Shown: positions 1-6,466, counted from the stretch's first letter. The stretch is 6,693 nucleotides of DNA from Poseidonibacter ostreae (GCF_009208055.1 NZ_WFKI01000075.1:1-6693), one strand, 5' to 3'. Notes: generated from the letters alone by a model not told the origin. Numbers and translations are program-made.

Positions 1-2
1 AT

Positions 3-164
3 GTCTTAAAAATTAAAGTTGATATAACTCAGCAAATAAAAAAGACAATTGAACAACTGACAAATAATTTAAACCATCCATCACTACACAATAAAAATAT
101 AAAATGTAAAAAAGCAGATAACCTTTTTAGTATAAGAGTTAATAAGCAATATAGAATTTTGTAT
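3..164 (+). pseudogene. RelE/ParE-like toxin fragment, cut by the window edge and fused downstream
   Basis: The frame is open from the first bases of the window, so the true start lies outside it. The translated piece contains the segments NLNHPSLHNKNIKCKK and LFSIRVNKQYRILY. These resemble the middle of small RelE/ParE/YoeB-type toxins, which typically have a His-Pro-Ser-Leu turn followed by an Arg-rich beta strand ending in YR(I/V)(I/L)Y. Such toxins are mRNA interferases or gyrase poisons, normally encoded beside an antitoxin. After YRILY the usual final strand, which carries the C-terminal catalytic His/Tyr in YoeB/RelE members, is missing. The same frame continues directly into membrane transferase sequence. 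I therefore infer that the toxin is inactive. No antitoxin is visible, though it could lie upstream. Assignment to the superfamily is fairly secure; the exact family is not. Confidence 0.6.
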
Positions 165-617
165 TTTGTCCTTCCTTTTACTATGTTTGCATTAGCTGGT
201 TTTACAAATGCTCTAAATCTTATTGATGGATTAGATGGACTAGCTGGAAGTGTATCTATTATCATTCTTAGTACATTTTTATATATAGGGTATATAAATC
301 AAGATCAGCTTATTATTATTCTTACTTCTACAACTATCACAGCACTTTGTGCTTTTATGCTTTTTAATTGGAATCCAGCTTCTATCTTCATGGGAGATAG
401 TGGAAGTTTGTTTTTAGGATTTATTATATCTTTGGTTGCAGTGATATCTATACAATATATACATCCTATAACTATACTTTATTTAGCAGCTATTCCTATC
501 TTAGATACTATAGTTGTGAGTATACGAAGGATTAGAAAAGGTCTATATCCTTTTTCTCCTGATAAAACACATATACATCATATACTTTTAAACTTCTTTG
601 GAAAAACTGTTGAGTAG
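165..617 (+). pseudogene. Truncated WecA/MraY-like sugar-phosphate transferase (C-terminal part)
   Basis: These 150 codons match the middle and later part of the intact paralogue that follows. They keep the active-site motifs NALNLIDGLDGL, IFMGDSGS and DKTHIHHIL. The N-terminal half is absent, including the PN-RS-H / PRGAGIG cytoplasmic loop and the first Asp-Asp pair. In its place is toxin sequence in the same frame. The 3' end is also short: the frame stops at TAG six codons after HILLNF, whereas the paralogue runs on for about 80 residues with further membrane helices. Without the first Asp pair and about five helices it is unlikely to be catalytic. A TTG at 159 could serve as a start, but no ribosome binding site supports it. 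It is most simply a decaying duplicate of the downstream gene, although an expressed toxin-transferase hybrid cannot be excluded from sequence alone. Confidence 0.75.
272..302 (+). repeat. 31-bp perfect identity patch shared with 1165-1195
   Basis: This stretch is identical over 31 bases to positions 1165-1195 in the intact paralogue, and both encode TFLYIGYINQ. Sequence on both sides is clearly diverged: the following residues are DQLIIILTSTTITALCAF here and NDLVITICLFTIVSLFAF in the other copy. A perfect patch inside diverged paralogues suggests recent local gene conversion. The codons in this patch are not under the strong constraint seen in the active-site motifs. Confidence 0.7.
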
Positions 618-633
618 TATTTAAATAAGTATA

Positions 634-663
634 AAAGATAATTTTAATAATGATATTATCTTT
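634..663 (+). other. AT-rich inverted repeat between the two transferase copies
   Basis: A perfect 9-bp inverted repeat (AAAGATAAT at 634-642 and ATTATCTTT at 655-663) encloses a 12-base loop just after the stop of the truncated copy and before the intact gene. It could form a weak hairpin, but it has one G-C pair and no T-run after it, so I do not call it a terminator. In DNA this AT-rich it may be chance. Confidence 0.3.
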
Positions 664-682
664 AACATGATAAAATTATTTT

Positions 683-1729
683 ATGATTATATTAAAACTA
701 ACACTAATATTTTTTTTATCCTTCTTTTTTATAAAACTTATTATAAAAAATGCGTCTAAACTAAATCTATCAGATATACCAAATGAGCGTAGTTATCACA
801 CTAAAATCACACCAAGAGGTGCTGGTATTGGTTTTGGCTTTGCATTTTTTGTATCTGTGATACTTTTTGAGTTTTCTTTGTTTTTTGAGCATTGGCTTAT
901 ATTTTTAGCTATATTTTTAGTATTTGTTATAGGGATTTTAGATGACCATAAAAATACTAGTCCTAAACAAAAGATTTTAGTAATATTCTTGGCTTCTTTG
1001 TTACTATATTTTGATGGTGTGCATATAGAAAGTTTGGGTTCATTTTTTGGATTTGAGATACCTTTGGGATATATTGCTTTTCCTTTAAGTTTGATCTTTT
1101 TAATTGGCTTTACAAATGCCTTAAACCTTATAGATGGTTTAGATGGACTGTCTGCTAGTATTTCTACATTTTTATATATAGGGTATATAAATCAAAACGA
1201 TCTTGTGATTACTATATGTTTATTTACTATTGTTAGTTTATTTGCATTTTTAGTTTTCAATTGGAATCCTGCTTCTATTTTTATGGGAGATAGCGGAAGT
1301 TTGTTTTTGGGCTTTGTTATAGCTACTGTTGCATTGATGTCTTTGCAGTATATTGATCCTGTTATTCTTCTTTATCTTCTTAGTGTTCCTACTATTGATA
1401 CCTTTGTAGTAATGACAAGACGAATAAAGAAAAAGAAGTCTCCTTTTTCTGCTGATAAGACGCATATTCATCATATTTTATTGAATTTTTTTGCAAAGAA
1501 AGTGAAAAGAACTGTGTTCTTTTTGGTTTTAGTGCAGGCTATCTTTTCATTAGGTGGATTGATGCTGGCTCTTTCTTCAAAAGAAATAGGTGAAGGTATT
1601 GGTTCTACTGTTTTATTGCTTTTATTTATTGGAATAGTGATATTATCATATATGATATTTACAGGTATGAAAAGAAGACAAAAACTTATAGAAAAATTAG
1701 CACATAGAAGAAAAAGGGCTTTAAAATGA
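683..1729 (+). CDS. WecA-like polyprenyl-phosphate sugar-1-phosphate transferase, membrane (glycosyltransferase family 4)
   Basis: This is a 348-residue polytopic membrane protein, near the usual length for the WecA/TagO/WbpL branch of the MraY superfamily. The family moves a HexNAc-1-phosphate from a UDP-sugar to undecaprenyl phosphate at the inner face of the membrane, the first step of O-antigen, capsule or other glycan assembly. Visible motifs are DIPNERSYHTKITPRGAGIG (residues 31-50), the Asp-Asp pair D87-D88, N145/N148 and D151/D154 in NALNLIDGLDGL, D203 in IFMGDSGS, and HIHH at 261-264. About ten hydrophobic segments are present and the tail is strongly basic. Compared with the truncated neighbour it lacks five residues just after DGLDGL. 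The ATG at 683 fits the family N-terminus, but I see no good Shine-Dalgarno sequence. The stop overlaps the galE start (ATGA). Sugar specificity (GlcNAc, GalNAc, QuiNAc or FucNAc) cannot be read from the sequence. Confidence 0.92.
   Translation: MIILKLTLIFFLSFFFIKLIIKNASKLNLSDIPNERSYHTKITPRGAGIGFGFAFFVSVILFEFSLFFEHWLIFLAIFLVFVIGILDDHKNTSPKQKILVIFLASLLLYFDGVHIESLGSFFGFEIPLGYIAFPLSLIFLIGFTNALNLIDGLDGLSASISTFLYIGYINQNDLVITICLFTIVSLFAFLVFNWNPASIFMGDSGSLFLGFVIATVALMSLQYIDPVILLYLLSVPTIDTFVVMTRRIKKKKSPFSADKTHIHHILLNFFAKKVKRTVFFLVLVQAIFSLGGLMLALSSKEIGEGIGSTVLLLLFIGIVILSYMIFTGMKRRQKLIEKLAHRRKRALK
1165..1195 (+). repeat. Second copy of the 31-bp identity patch (with 272-302)
   Basis: This partner of the identical stretch in the truncated paralogue lies inside the intact transferase gene. 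Immediately upstream this copy is 15 nucleotides (five codons) shorter than the other: DGLDGLSASIS-TFLY here against DGLDGLAGSVSIIILS-TFLY there. The length change therefore sits exactly at the edge of the identity patch, as expected if one recombination event produced both. Confidence 0.65.
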
Positions 1730-2736
1730 AAGTATTAGTAACAGGTGGTGCCGGATATATAGGCTCACATACATGTTTAGCTTTACATGAAGCTGGATTT
1801 GATTTCGTAGTTTTTGATAACCTTTGTAATTCTTCAAAAGAGAGTTTAAAAAGAGTGGAGAAAATCATAGGAAAATCTATAGATTTTGTAGAAGGTGATA
1901 TCAGAGATGCAAAGGCTTTATCTAAAGTATTTGAAAACTATGAGATAAATAGTGTTATTCACTTTGCCGGTCTTAAAGCAGTAGGTGAATCAGTAGAAAA
2001 ACCCTTAGAGTATTATGACAATAATATCAATGGTACACTAGTACTTTGTGAAGTTATGAAAAAGTATGGATGTAAGAAAATAGTATTTTCTTCAAGCGCA
2101 ACTGTATATGGTGATCCACATACTACTCCTATACGTGAAAACTTTCCAGTAGGTGCTACAACAAATCCATATGGTAGAACAAAATACTTTATAGAAGAGA
2201 TGCTAAAAGACATATATGTATCTGATAATACAAACAAAATAGTAATTCTTAGATATTTTAATCCAGTAGGTGCTCACAAGTCTGGAACTATTGGAGAAGA
2301 TCCAAATGGAATACCAAATAACCTTATGCCCTTTATCTCTCAAACTGCAGTAGGAAAAAGAGAAAATCTAAGTGTATTTGGTGGAGATTATGATACGCAC
2401 GATGGTACAGGTGTGAGAGATTATATTCATGTTGTAGATTTAGCACTAGGACATGTAAAAGCTTTACAAAAGATGAATAGTATAGATGATGTACTTACTG
2501 TAAACCTAGGTACTGGAAATGGCTATAGTGTAATAGACATGATAAATGCTTTCCAAAAAGCAAGCGGTAAAAAAGTACCATATAACATAGTAGATAGACG
2601 TCCTGGAGATATAGCAAAGTGTTTTGCAGACCCATCTTATGCAAAAGAAGTCTTAGACTGGGAAGCCACTCGAGGAGTTGATGAAATGTGTGAAGATAGC
2701 TGGCGATGGCAGTCTAATAATCCTGATGGATTTTAG
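1726..2736 (+). CDS. galE: UDP-glucose 4-epimerase (possibly also UDP-GlcNAc 4-epimerase)
   Basis: This is a full-length 336-residue extended short-chain dehydrogenase/reductase that interconverts UDP-glucose and UDP-galactose through a bound NAD keto intermediate in the cytoplasm. The Rossmann motif GGAGYIGSH is at residues 7-15 and DNLCNSS begins at 31. The catalytic set is Ser124 in FSSSATVYG, Tyr149 and Lys153 in YGRTK, the same numbers as in E. coli GalE. RYFNPVGAH, GTGVRDYIHVVDLA and RRPGD are also typical. The position of the E. coli gatekeeper Tyr299 is Cys299 here (KCFADP). In the human enzyme a Cys at this place goes with activity on UDP-GlcNAc/UDP-GalNAc, and Campylobacter jejuni Gne is known to be bifunctional, so dual activity is a reasonable inference. 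The start overlaps the upstream transferase stop and is preceded by an AAAAAGGG ribosome binding site at 1711-1718, which suggests translational coupling. The N-acetyl specificity would fit that partner. Confidence 0.96.
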   Translation: MKVLVTGGAGYIGSHTCLALHEAGFDFVVFDNLCNSSKESLKRVEKIIGKSIDFVEGDIRDAKALSKVFENYEINSVIHFAGLKAVGESVEKPLEYYDNNINGTLVLCEVMKKYGCKKIVFSSSATVYGDPHTTPIRENFPVGATTNPYGRTKYFIEEMLKDIYVSDNTNKIVILRYFNPVGAHKSGTIGEDPNGIPNNLMPFISQTAVGKRENLSVFGGDYDTHDGTGVRDYIHVVDLALGHVKALQKMNSIDDVLTVNLGTGNGYSVIDMINAFQKASGKKVPYNIVDRRPGDIAKCFADPSYAKEVLDWEATRGVDEMCEDSWRWQSNNPDGF

Positions 2737-2787
2737 ACTACATTGAAGATTACTATATACTTACAATGAGTCTAGTTTCAGTTTTTG
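2734..2787 (+). terminator. Probable intrinsic terminator after galE
   Basis: Starting at the galE stop codon, TAGACT-A-CATTG (2734-2745) pairs with CAATG-AGTCTA (2764-2774), leaving one bulged A. The stem can be extended by AAG/CTT. T-rich sequence follows (TTTCAGTTTTTGTT). It lies between convergent galE and pgi. Only the plus-strand direction has a T-tract, so it should mainly end the transferase-galE transcript. The stem is not GC-rich and the T-run is interrupted, so the call is moderate. Confidence 0.5.
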
Positions 2788-3993
2788 TTAAATCTTCTTT
2801 TTTAACTTATCTTTTAAAATAATCTTACCAGCTTCAACACCTGGTTGATCATAAGTATTTATTTGTACGAAGCTTCCTACTATTGAAGTAAGTAATTCAT
2901 ACGAATACATAAGCTTTCCTATGTTGTATTCATCTTGTGCTTCTATTGTGATGATATCACATGGTATATCTTTTAGATTTTGTATAGCTTCTATAGTTGC
3001 ATCTGCTTGTTCGTTTATTAGGTTTTTAAACTTGATATTATTTATATAGTCAAGCTCTTCAAGTCCAGGAAGTGATACATCAGGAATAGTAAGATCATTT
3101 TCAAAGTCTGCTACTTTGATAAATGTAATAGTTTTATCTCTTTTTCCTTCCATTATTAGCTGTAAAAATGAATGCTGATCAACAGGACCTGTTAGTGCTA
3201 TTGGAGTTAGGGCTTGTTTTGTTTGGTTTATATTTATTTTACCAAGTGATTCTCCCCATAACTGCACATACCATTTATTAAAACCTTCTAGAAGTGATGA
3301 GTATGAAAACACTACGTTTATATTAAATCTGTTTTTATTCTCTACAATAAACCTAGCTTTTTCCATAATAGATTCATAATAATCACCTCTGTTAAAGTAG
3401 TCATTATAAATAGTCTGACAACCTAAAAGGATTTTATCTATATCAAGTCCCATAATAGCCATAGGCACAAGACCAACAGCTGTAAATACTGAAAATCTTC
3501 CACCTACGTTTTTAGGAATCTCAAAAGTTTTCATTTCATTTGTTTTAGCATATGTATTTAGTTTGCTATCATTCTCTGTTATGCAAATAGTATTTGATTT
3601 ATCAAGCATAGTGATAGATGATAAGTATTTTAAAATACTTACAGTTTCTATTGTAGTACCTGATTTTGAGATGATTATAAAAAGTGTATCATTAAGATCT
3701 AGTTTTCCTACACGTCTTTCTAAATCCAAAGGATCAGTTGATTCTAAAAAGTGAAGTTTTTTCATATTTTCTTTATGTTGTAAAAACTTATGAATAGCAT
3801 ACGTACCCAAAGAACTCCCACCAATACCAACTACAACAATATCTTGTTGAGTTACAGTTTTAGCATACTCTTTAAACTCACTAGTATCTTGAAATGGAAG
3901 ATCATAGTAACCTACAGTATTTTTTTCTAGTGAAACCTTGTAAAAGATCTCTTCATTTGATTTGATTTGATAAAAGTTTTTTGAATAGTCCAT
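2788..3993 (-). CDS. pgi: Glucose-6-phosphate isomerase
   Basis: This 401-residue cytoplasmic enzyme interconverts glucose-6-phosphate and fructose-6-phosphate. It is the short form seen in Campylobacterota and is much smaller than the roughly 550-residue enterobacterial enzyme. Motifs in order are GIGGSSLGTYAIHKF (56-70), the phosphate-binding ISKSGTTIET (108-117), NVGGRFSVFTAVGL (162-175, matching the first PGI signature, with the conserved Arg166), WGESLGK with likely catalytic Glu248, VDQHSF with His274, and GSFVQINTYDQPGVEAGK (373-390, the second signature, with Lys390). No key residue is missing. An AAGGA ribosome binding site (4005-4009) lies 11 bases before the ATG. It is the last gene of a leftward set after the mutase and galU, with no clear terminator before it, so it is probably co-transcribed. 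Here it links fructose-6-phosphate from gluconeogenesis to nucleotide-sugar supply. Confidence 0.96.
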   Translation of the reverse strand: MDYSKNFYQIKSNEEIFYKVSLEKNTVGYYDLPFQDTSEFKEYAKTVTQQDIVVVGIGGSSLGTYAIHKFLQHKENMKKLHFLESTDPLDLERRVGKLDLNDTLFIIISKSGTTIETVSILKYLSSITMLDKSNTICITENDSKLNTYAKTNEMKTFEIPKNVGGRFSVFTAVGLVPMAIMGLDIDKILLGCQTIYNDYFNRGDYYESIMEKARFIVENKNRFNINVVFSYSSLLEGFNKWYVQLWGESLGKININQTKQALTPIALTGPVDQHSFLQLIMEGKRDKTITFIKVADFENDLTIPDVSLPGLEELDYINNIKFKNLINEQADATIEAIQNLKDIPCDIITIEAQDEYNIGKLMYSYELLTSIVGSFVQINTYDQPGVEAGKIILKDKLKKKI

Positions 3994-4058
3994 TATTTAT
4001 TATTTCCTTTTTTATTTATTGTTTCCCAATAACCCGTTTTTTTACTCTCATTTAATTT

Positions 4059-4094
4059 ACAGGGTCATTTAGAGGGTCATTTACAGGGTCATAT
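4059..4094 (-). repeat. Three tandem 12-bp units between galU and pgi
   Basis: On the plus strand the units are ACAGGGTCATTT, AGAGGGTCATTT and ACAGGGTCATAT, directly adjacent and differing at one or two bases. They occupy about a third of the 107-bp gap between galU and pgi. Read on the transcribed (minus) strand, one frame gives ATG ACC CTN TAA three times over (4092 down to 4057). Another gives a short NDPVNDPLNDPVN peptide bounded by stops. Similar Asn-Asp-Pro-Val type tandem repeats are known in some bacterial proteins, so the array could be a relic of a coding repeat. A regulatory role in the galU-pgi message is equally possible. I see no start signal for a real gene here. Confidence 0.8.
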
Positions 4095-4100
4095 TAAAAA

Positions 4101-4937
4101 TTACTTTTTACTCTCTACTTTCTTTGATTTATTATAGAAGTGATTAGTTGCTTCCACAAACCCATCAATACTTCCACAATCAAATCGCTCTCCATCAAAC
4201 TTAAAAGCTAAAACCATACCTTTTTTTGCTTGTGTTAAAAGTGCATCTGTGATTTGAATCTCTCCACCTTTTCCTGGTTTTGTAGTTCTGATGATCTCAA
4301 AAATATCAGGAGTTAAGATATATCTTCCAATAATCGCCAAGTTTGAAGGTGCATCTTTTGGATCTGGTTTTTCTACCATATCTTTTATCATAAAAATACC
4401 AGGTTCGATTTCATTTCCAGCTATTACACCGTATTTATGAGTTTCTTCCTTTGGAACTTCTTCAATAGCAACGATTGAGCATTGGTATTTTTTATAAAGC
4501 TCACACATTTGTGATAAAACACCTTTTTTAGCATCACATAAATCATCTGCAAGAACTACTGCAAAAGCTTCATTTCCTATTAGTGTTTCACCACCTGTTA
4601 AAATAGCATGACCTAAACCTTTCATCTCTATTTGTCTAGTATATGAAAAAGTACACTTAGTAATAACATCTCTAATCTCTTTTAAAAGTGGTTCTTTAGA
4701 AGAACCTTTGATTTGATGCTCTAATTCATAAGAAATATCAAAGTGATCTTCAATAGCACGTTTACCTCGACCTGTAACAATTGCCATAGTAGTCATACCA
4801 GCTTCTATAGCTTCTTCAACACCATATTGAATAAGTGGTTTAGTAAGTACTGGTAACATCTCTTTAGGCGTGGCTTTAGTTGCAGGTAAAAATCTTGTAC
4901 CATAACCTGCAGCTGGGAATAAACACTTTTTAATCAT
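4101..4937 (-). CDS. galU: UTP--glucose-1-phosphate uridylyltransferase
   Basis: This 278-residue cytoplasmic nucleotidyltransferase makes UDP-glucose from UTP and glucose-1-phosphate. Its length is typical of bacterial GalU. The nucleotide-binding start reads FPAAGYGTRFLPATKATPKE (residues 7-26), followed by KPLIQYGVEEA (33-43). GLGHAI is at 107-112, the metal/uridine region VVLADDLCD has D131-D132, VEKP is at 188-191 with the conserved Lys190, GRYIL begins at 204, and GGEIQITDAL at 224-233. The start is well fixed: AAAGGAG (4947-4953) sits 9 bases upstream, inside the end of the mutase gene. The ATG overlaps the last 8 bases of that gene, which indicates translational coupling. The mutase upstream supplies its glucose-1-phosphate, and its product is the GalE substrate. 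A lysine-rich tail (SKKVESKK) ends the protein. Confidence 0.97.
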   Translation of the reverse strand: MIKKCLFPAAGYGTRFLPATKATPKEMLPVLTKPLIQYGVEEAIEAGMTTMAIVTGRGKRAIEDHFDISYELEHQIKGSSKEPLLKEIRDVITKCTFSYTRQIEMKGLGHAILTGGETLIGNEAFAVVLADDLCDAKKGVLSQMCELYKKYQCSIVAIEEVPKEETHKYGVIAGNEIEPGIFMIKDMVEKPDPKDAPSNLAIIGRYILTPDIFEIIRTTKPGKGGEIQITDALLTQAKKGMVLAFKFDGERFDCGSIDGFVEATNHFYNKSKKVESKK

Positions 4938-6330
4938 CTTGATTTTCTCCTTTAGTTTTTAACATTTTTACTAATATAGCTTCATATAATTTTGCATTTT
5001 CTTTTGTATTGGCTTCAAACCTAGTTACTAGTTTTGGAGTTGTATTAGAAGCTCGTACTAATCCCCATCCATTTTCAAAGATAACTCTTACACCATCAAC
5101 TGCGATAATATCTTTTATAGTTTCAAAATCACTTGGTGGGTTTTTTAAAGCTAGTTTTAAATCATCTATGATTTTAAACTTTGTATCTTCAGTTACTGTG
5201 ATATTTATCTCAGGAGTTGAATAAACTTGAGGCAAGGCTTCATATTCTTTATCATAATCAAAGTCATTATCTATTAACTCTAGCGCTCTAAATGTAGCAT
5301 AAATAGCATCGTCATATCCAAAGTATCTGTCATTAAAAAACAGGTGACCAGAAACTTCAGCTGCAAAGTCTGCTTTTTCTTCTTTGATTTTTACTTTTAG
5401 ATTTGAATGCCCTGTTTTATACATGATAGCTTTTCCGTAAGAATTGATAATATCATACATAACTTGGCTACATTTTACTTCACCAATAACAGTAGGATTT
5501 TCTATAAATCTTGAAAAGAAAATAGCTAAAATATCACCTTTGAAGTTATACTTTGGTGAGAGTAGGGCTAGTCTATCAGCATCTCCATCATAAGCAAAAC
5601 CAAAATCAAACTCTCCTGATGAGAGCTCTTTTTTAATATCTACTAAAGTATGCTCATCACTTGGATCGGGATGATGATTTGGGAAGTTTCCATCTGGTTG
5701 CTCAAATAATATTTTGTGTTTGATATTTAATCTATTTAGTATTTCTCTTAAAACTACACCTGCAACACCATTTCCACAATCAAACACAAACTTTTTATTT
5801 TCAAGTTTTAAGCTTACGAAGTGATTTACCATATAGTTGATATATTTGTTTTTAGCATCGATTTCTATAGTTGTATTATTATCAGCGATTATCGAATCAT
5901 CAGCTAAGATATCTTTTCCCATAGAGTATATTTGCTCTCCAAAAAATGGATCTTTGTTTATAGTGATTTTAAAACCATTATACTCAGGTGGATTATGTGA
6001 ACCAGTAATCATGATAGAACCATCACACTCTAAACCATCACACTCTAAACCATTAAAATCTACAAAGTTTGAGAAATAATTCACAGGAGTAGGAACAAGT
6101 CCCATATCAAGTACTTCAAGTCCTGCATGATTAATACCAGAACTAAGCCAATCTTTAAGTTTAGGTGAGTGAAGCCTAGCATCATAGCCAACAGATACAA
6201 AAGTAGCATCTGGAACTTTTTTGATTAATTCTTTTGCGAAATAAAAACCTATCTTTTTAACAATATCTTCATTTAATTCTTCTTGAAAAATACCTCGTAT
6301 ATCATATTCTCTAAATATTGATGCGCTCAT
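4930..6330 (-). CDS. Phosphomannomutase/phosphoglucomutase (AlgC/ManB type)
   Basis: This 466-residue alpha-D-phosphohexomutase interconverts glucose-6-phosphate with glucose-1-phosphate and/or mannose-6-phosphate with mannose-1-phosphate. The length fits the AlgC/ManB family (about 460). The N-terminal FREYDIRGIF (6-15) is characteristic. The phosphoserine loop is TGSHNPPEYNGFK, with Ser111 as the phosphorylated residue. The metal loop DGDADR is at 248-253, the sugar-contact motif AEVSGHLFF has E325/S327, and the phosphate site RASNTTP is at 426-432. Just before the active site the sequence GLECDGLECDG shows a duplicated LECDG (about residues 96-104). The gene begins the leftward mutase-galU-pgi set. 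AGGAG lies 11 bases before the ATG, with TATAAT elements further upstream. Next to galU and pgi, phosphoglucomutase activity is the likelier main role, but the family is usually dual and sequence alone does not settle it. Confidence 0.95.
   Translation of the reverse strand: MSASIFREYDIRGIFQEELNEDIVKKIGFYFAKELIKKVPDATFVSVGYDARLHSPKLKDWLSSGINHAGLEVLDMGLVPTPVNYFSNFVDFNGLECDGLECDGSIMITGSHNPPEYNGFKITINKDPFFGEQIYSMGKDILADDSIIADNNTTIEIDAKNKYINYMVNHFVSLKLENKKFVFDCGNGVAGVVLREILNRLNIKHKILFEQPDGNFPNHHPDPSDEHTLVDIKKELSSGEFDFGFAYDGDADRLALLSPKYNFKGDILAIFFSRFIENPTVIGEVKCSQVMYDIINSYGKAIMYKTGHSNLKVKIKEEKADFAAEVSGHLFFNDRYFGYDDAIYATFRALELIDNDFDYDKEYEALPQVYSTPEINITVTEDTKFKIIDDLKLALKNPPSDFETIKDIIAVDGVRVIFENGWGLVRASNTTPKLVTRFEANTKENAKLYEAILVKMLKTKGENQDD
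6018..6053 (-). repeat. 15-bp in-frame tandem duplication inside the mutase gene
   Basis: The unit ACCATCACACTCTAA (plus strand) occurs twice without any change at 6019-6033 and 6034-6048, followed by a partial ACCAT. On the coding strand this doubles LECDG, giving NGLECDGLECDG directly before SIMITGSHNP. It keeps the frame and adds five residues about seven positions ahead of the catalytic Ser111. Perfect identity suggests a recent replication-slippage event. Confidence 0.85.
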
Positions 6331-6351
6331 TATATCTTTTTCTCCTGACTT

Positions 6352-6369
6352 ATTATAGTTTCAATTATA
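6352..6369 (-). promoter_or_regulatory. Two candidate -10 boxes for the mutase-galU-pgi operon
   Basis: On the minus strand TATAAT occurs twice, at 6369-6364 and 6357-6352, about 25 to 40 bases before the mutase ATG. T-rich sequence lies upstream. No good -35 is visible, but Campylobacterota sigma-70 promoters often lack a conserved -35 and rely on an AT-rich upstream stretch. The closer box would place a transcript start about 14-17 bases before the ATG, just upstream of the AGGAG ribosome binding site. The farther box leaves a longer leader. Confidence 0.5.
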
Positions 6370-6388
6370 ACTAAAAAAGACTTTATAC

Positions 6389-6422
6389 AAAAACCCAAAC
6401 AAAGCCTAGTAAAAAACCCAAA
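6389..6422. repeat. Two copies of AAAAACCCAAA spaced 23 bp apart
   Basis: The 11-mer AAAAACCCAAA occurs at 6389-6399 and again at 6412-6422, between the mutase promoter and the rRNA-type promoter. The spacing is close to two helical turns, so both would lie on about the same face of the DNA. It could be a protein-binding or UP-like A-tract element for either divergent promoter, or chance in A-rich DNA. No known factor is recognised. Confidence 0.35.
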
Positions 6423-6466
6423 AGCAAGAAACTTCTAAAATTTAAGCCAATTCTAAGCGTTACCTC

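Noticed and set aside
29..265. Minus-strand open frame of 78 codons across the toxin-transferase junction
   Set aside because: It lies antisense to clear transferase coding sequence, has low-complexity hydrophobic content and shows no recognisable family or ribosome binding site.
1..617. Insertion sequence or transposon as the cause of the chimera
   Set aside because: No transposase sequence, terminal inverted repeats or target-site duplication is visible in the window. The junction looks like simple illegitimate recombination.
634..663. Intrinsic terminator after the truncated transferase
   Set aside because: The stem has one G-C pair, the loop is long and no T-run follows. It is kept only as a low-confidence inverted repeat.
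4016..4051. Eleven-residue mini-frame (MRVKKRVIGKQ) on the minus strand before pgi
   Set aside because: It has no ribosome binding site and is very short. A second frame over the same bases gives an equally arbitrary peptide (TGYWETINKKGNNK), so neither can be supported as a gene.
4059..4094. CRISPR-like array
   Set aside because: The units are only 12 bp and directly adjacent with no spacers, and no cas gene is present.
5837..6079. Plus-strand open frame of 80 codons inside the mutase gene, with a repeated SKPSH segment
   Set aside because: It is antisense to the well-supported mutase. The apparent peptide repeat is only the 15-bp duplication read on the other strand.
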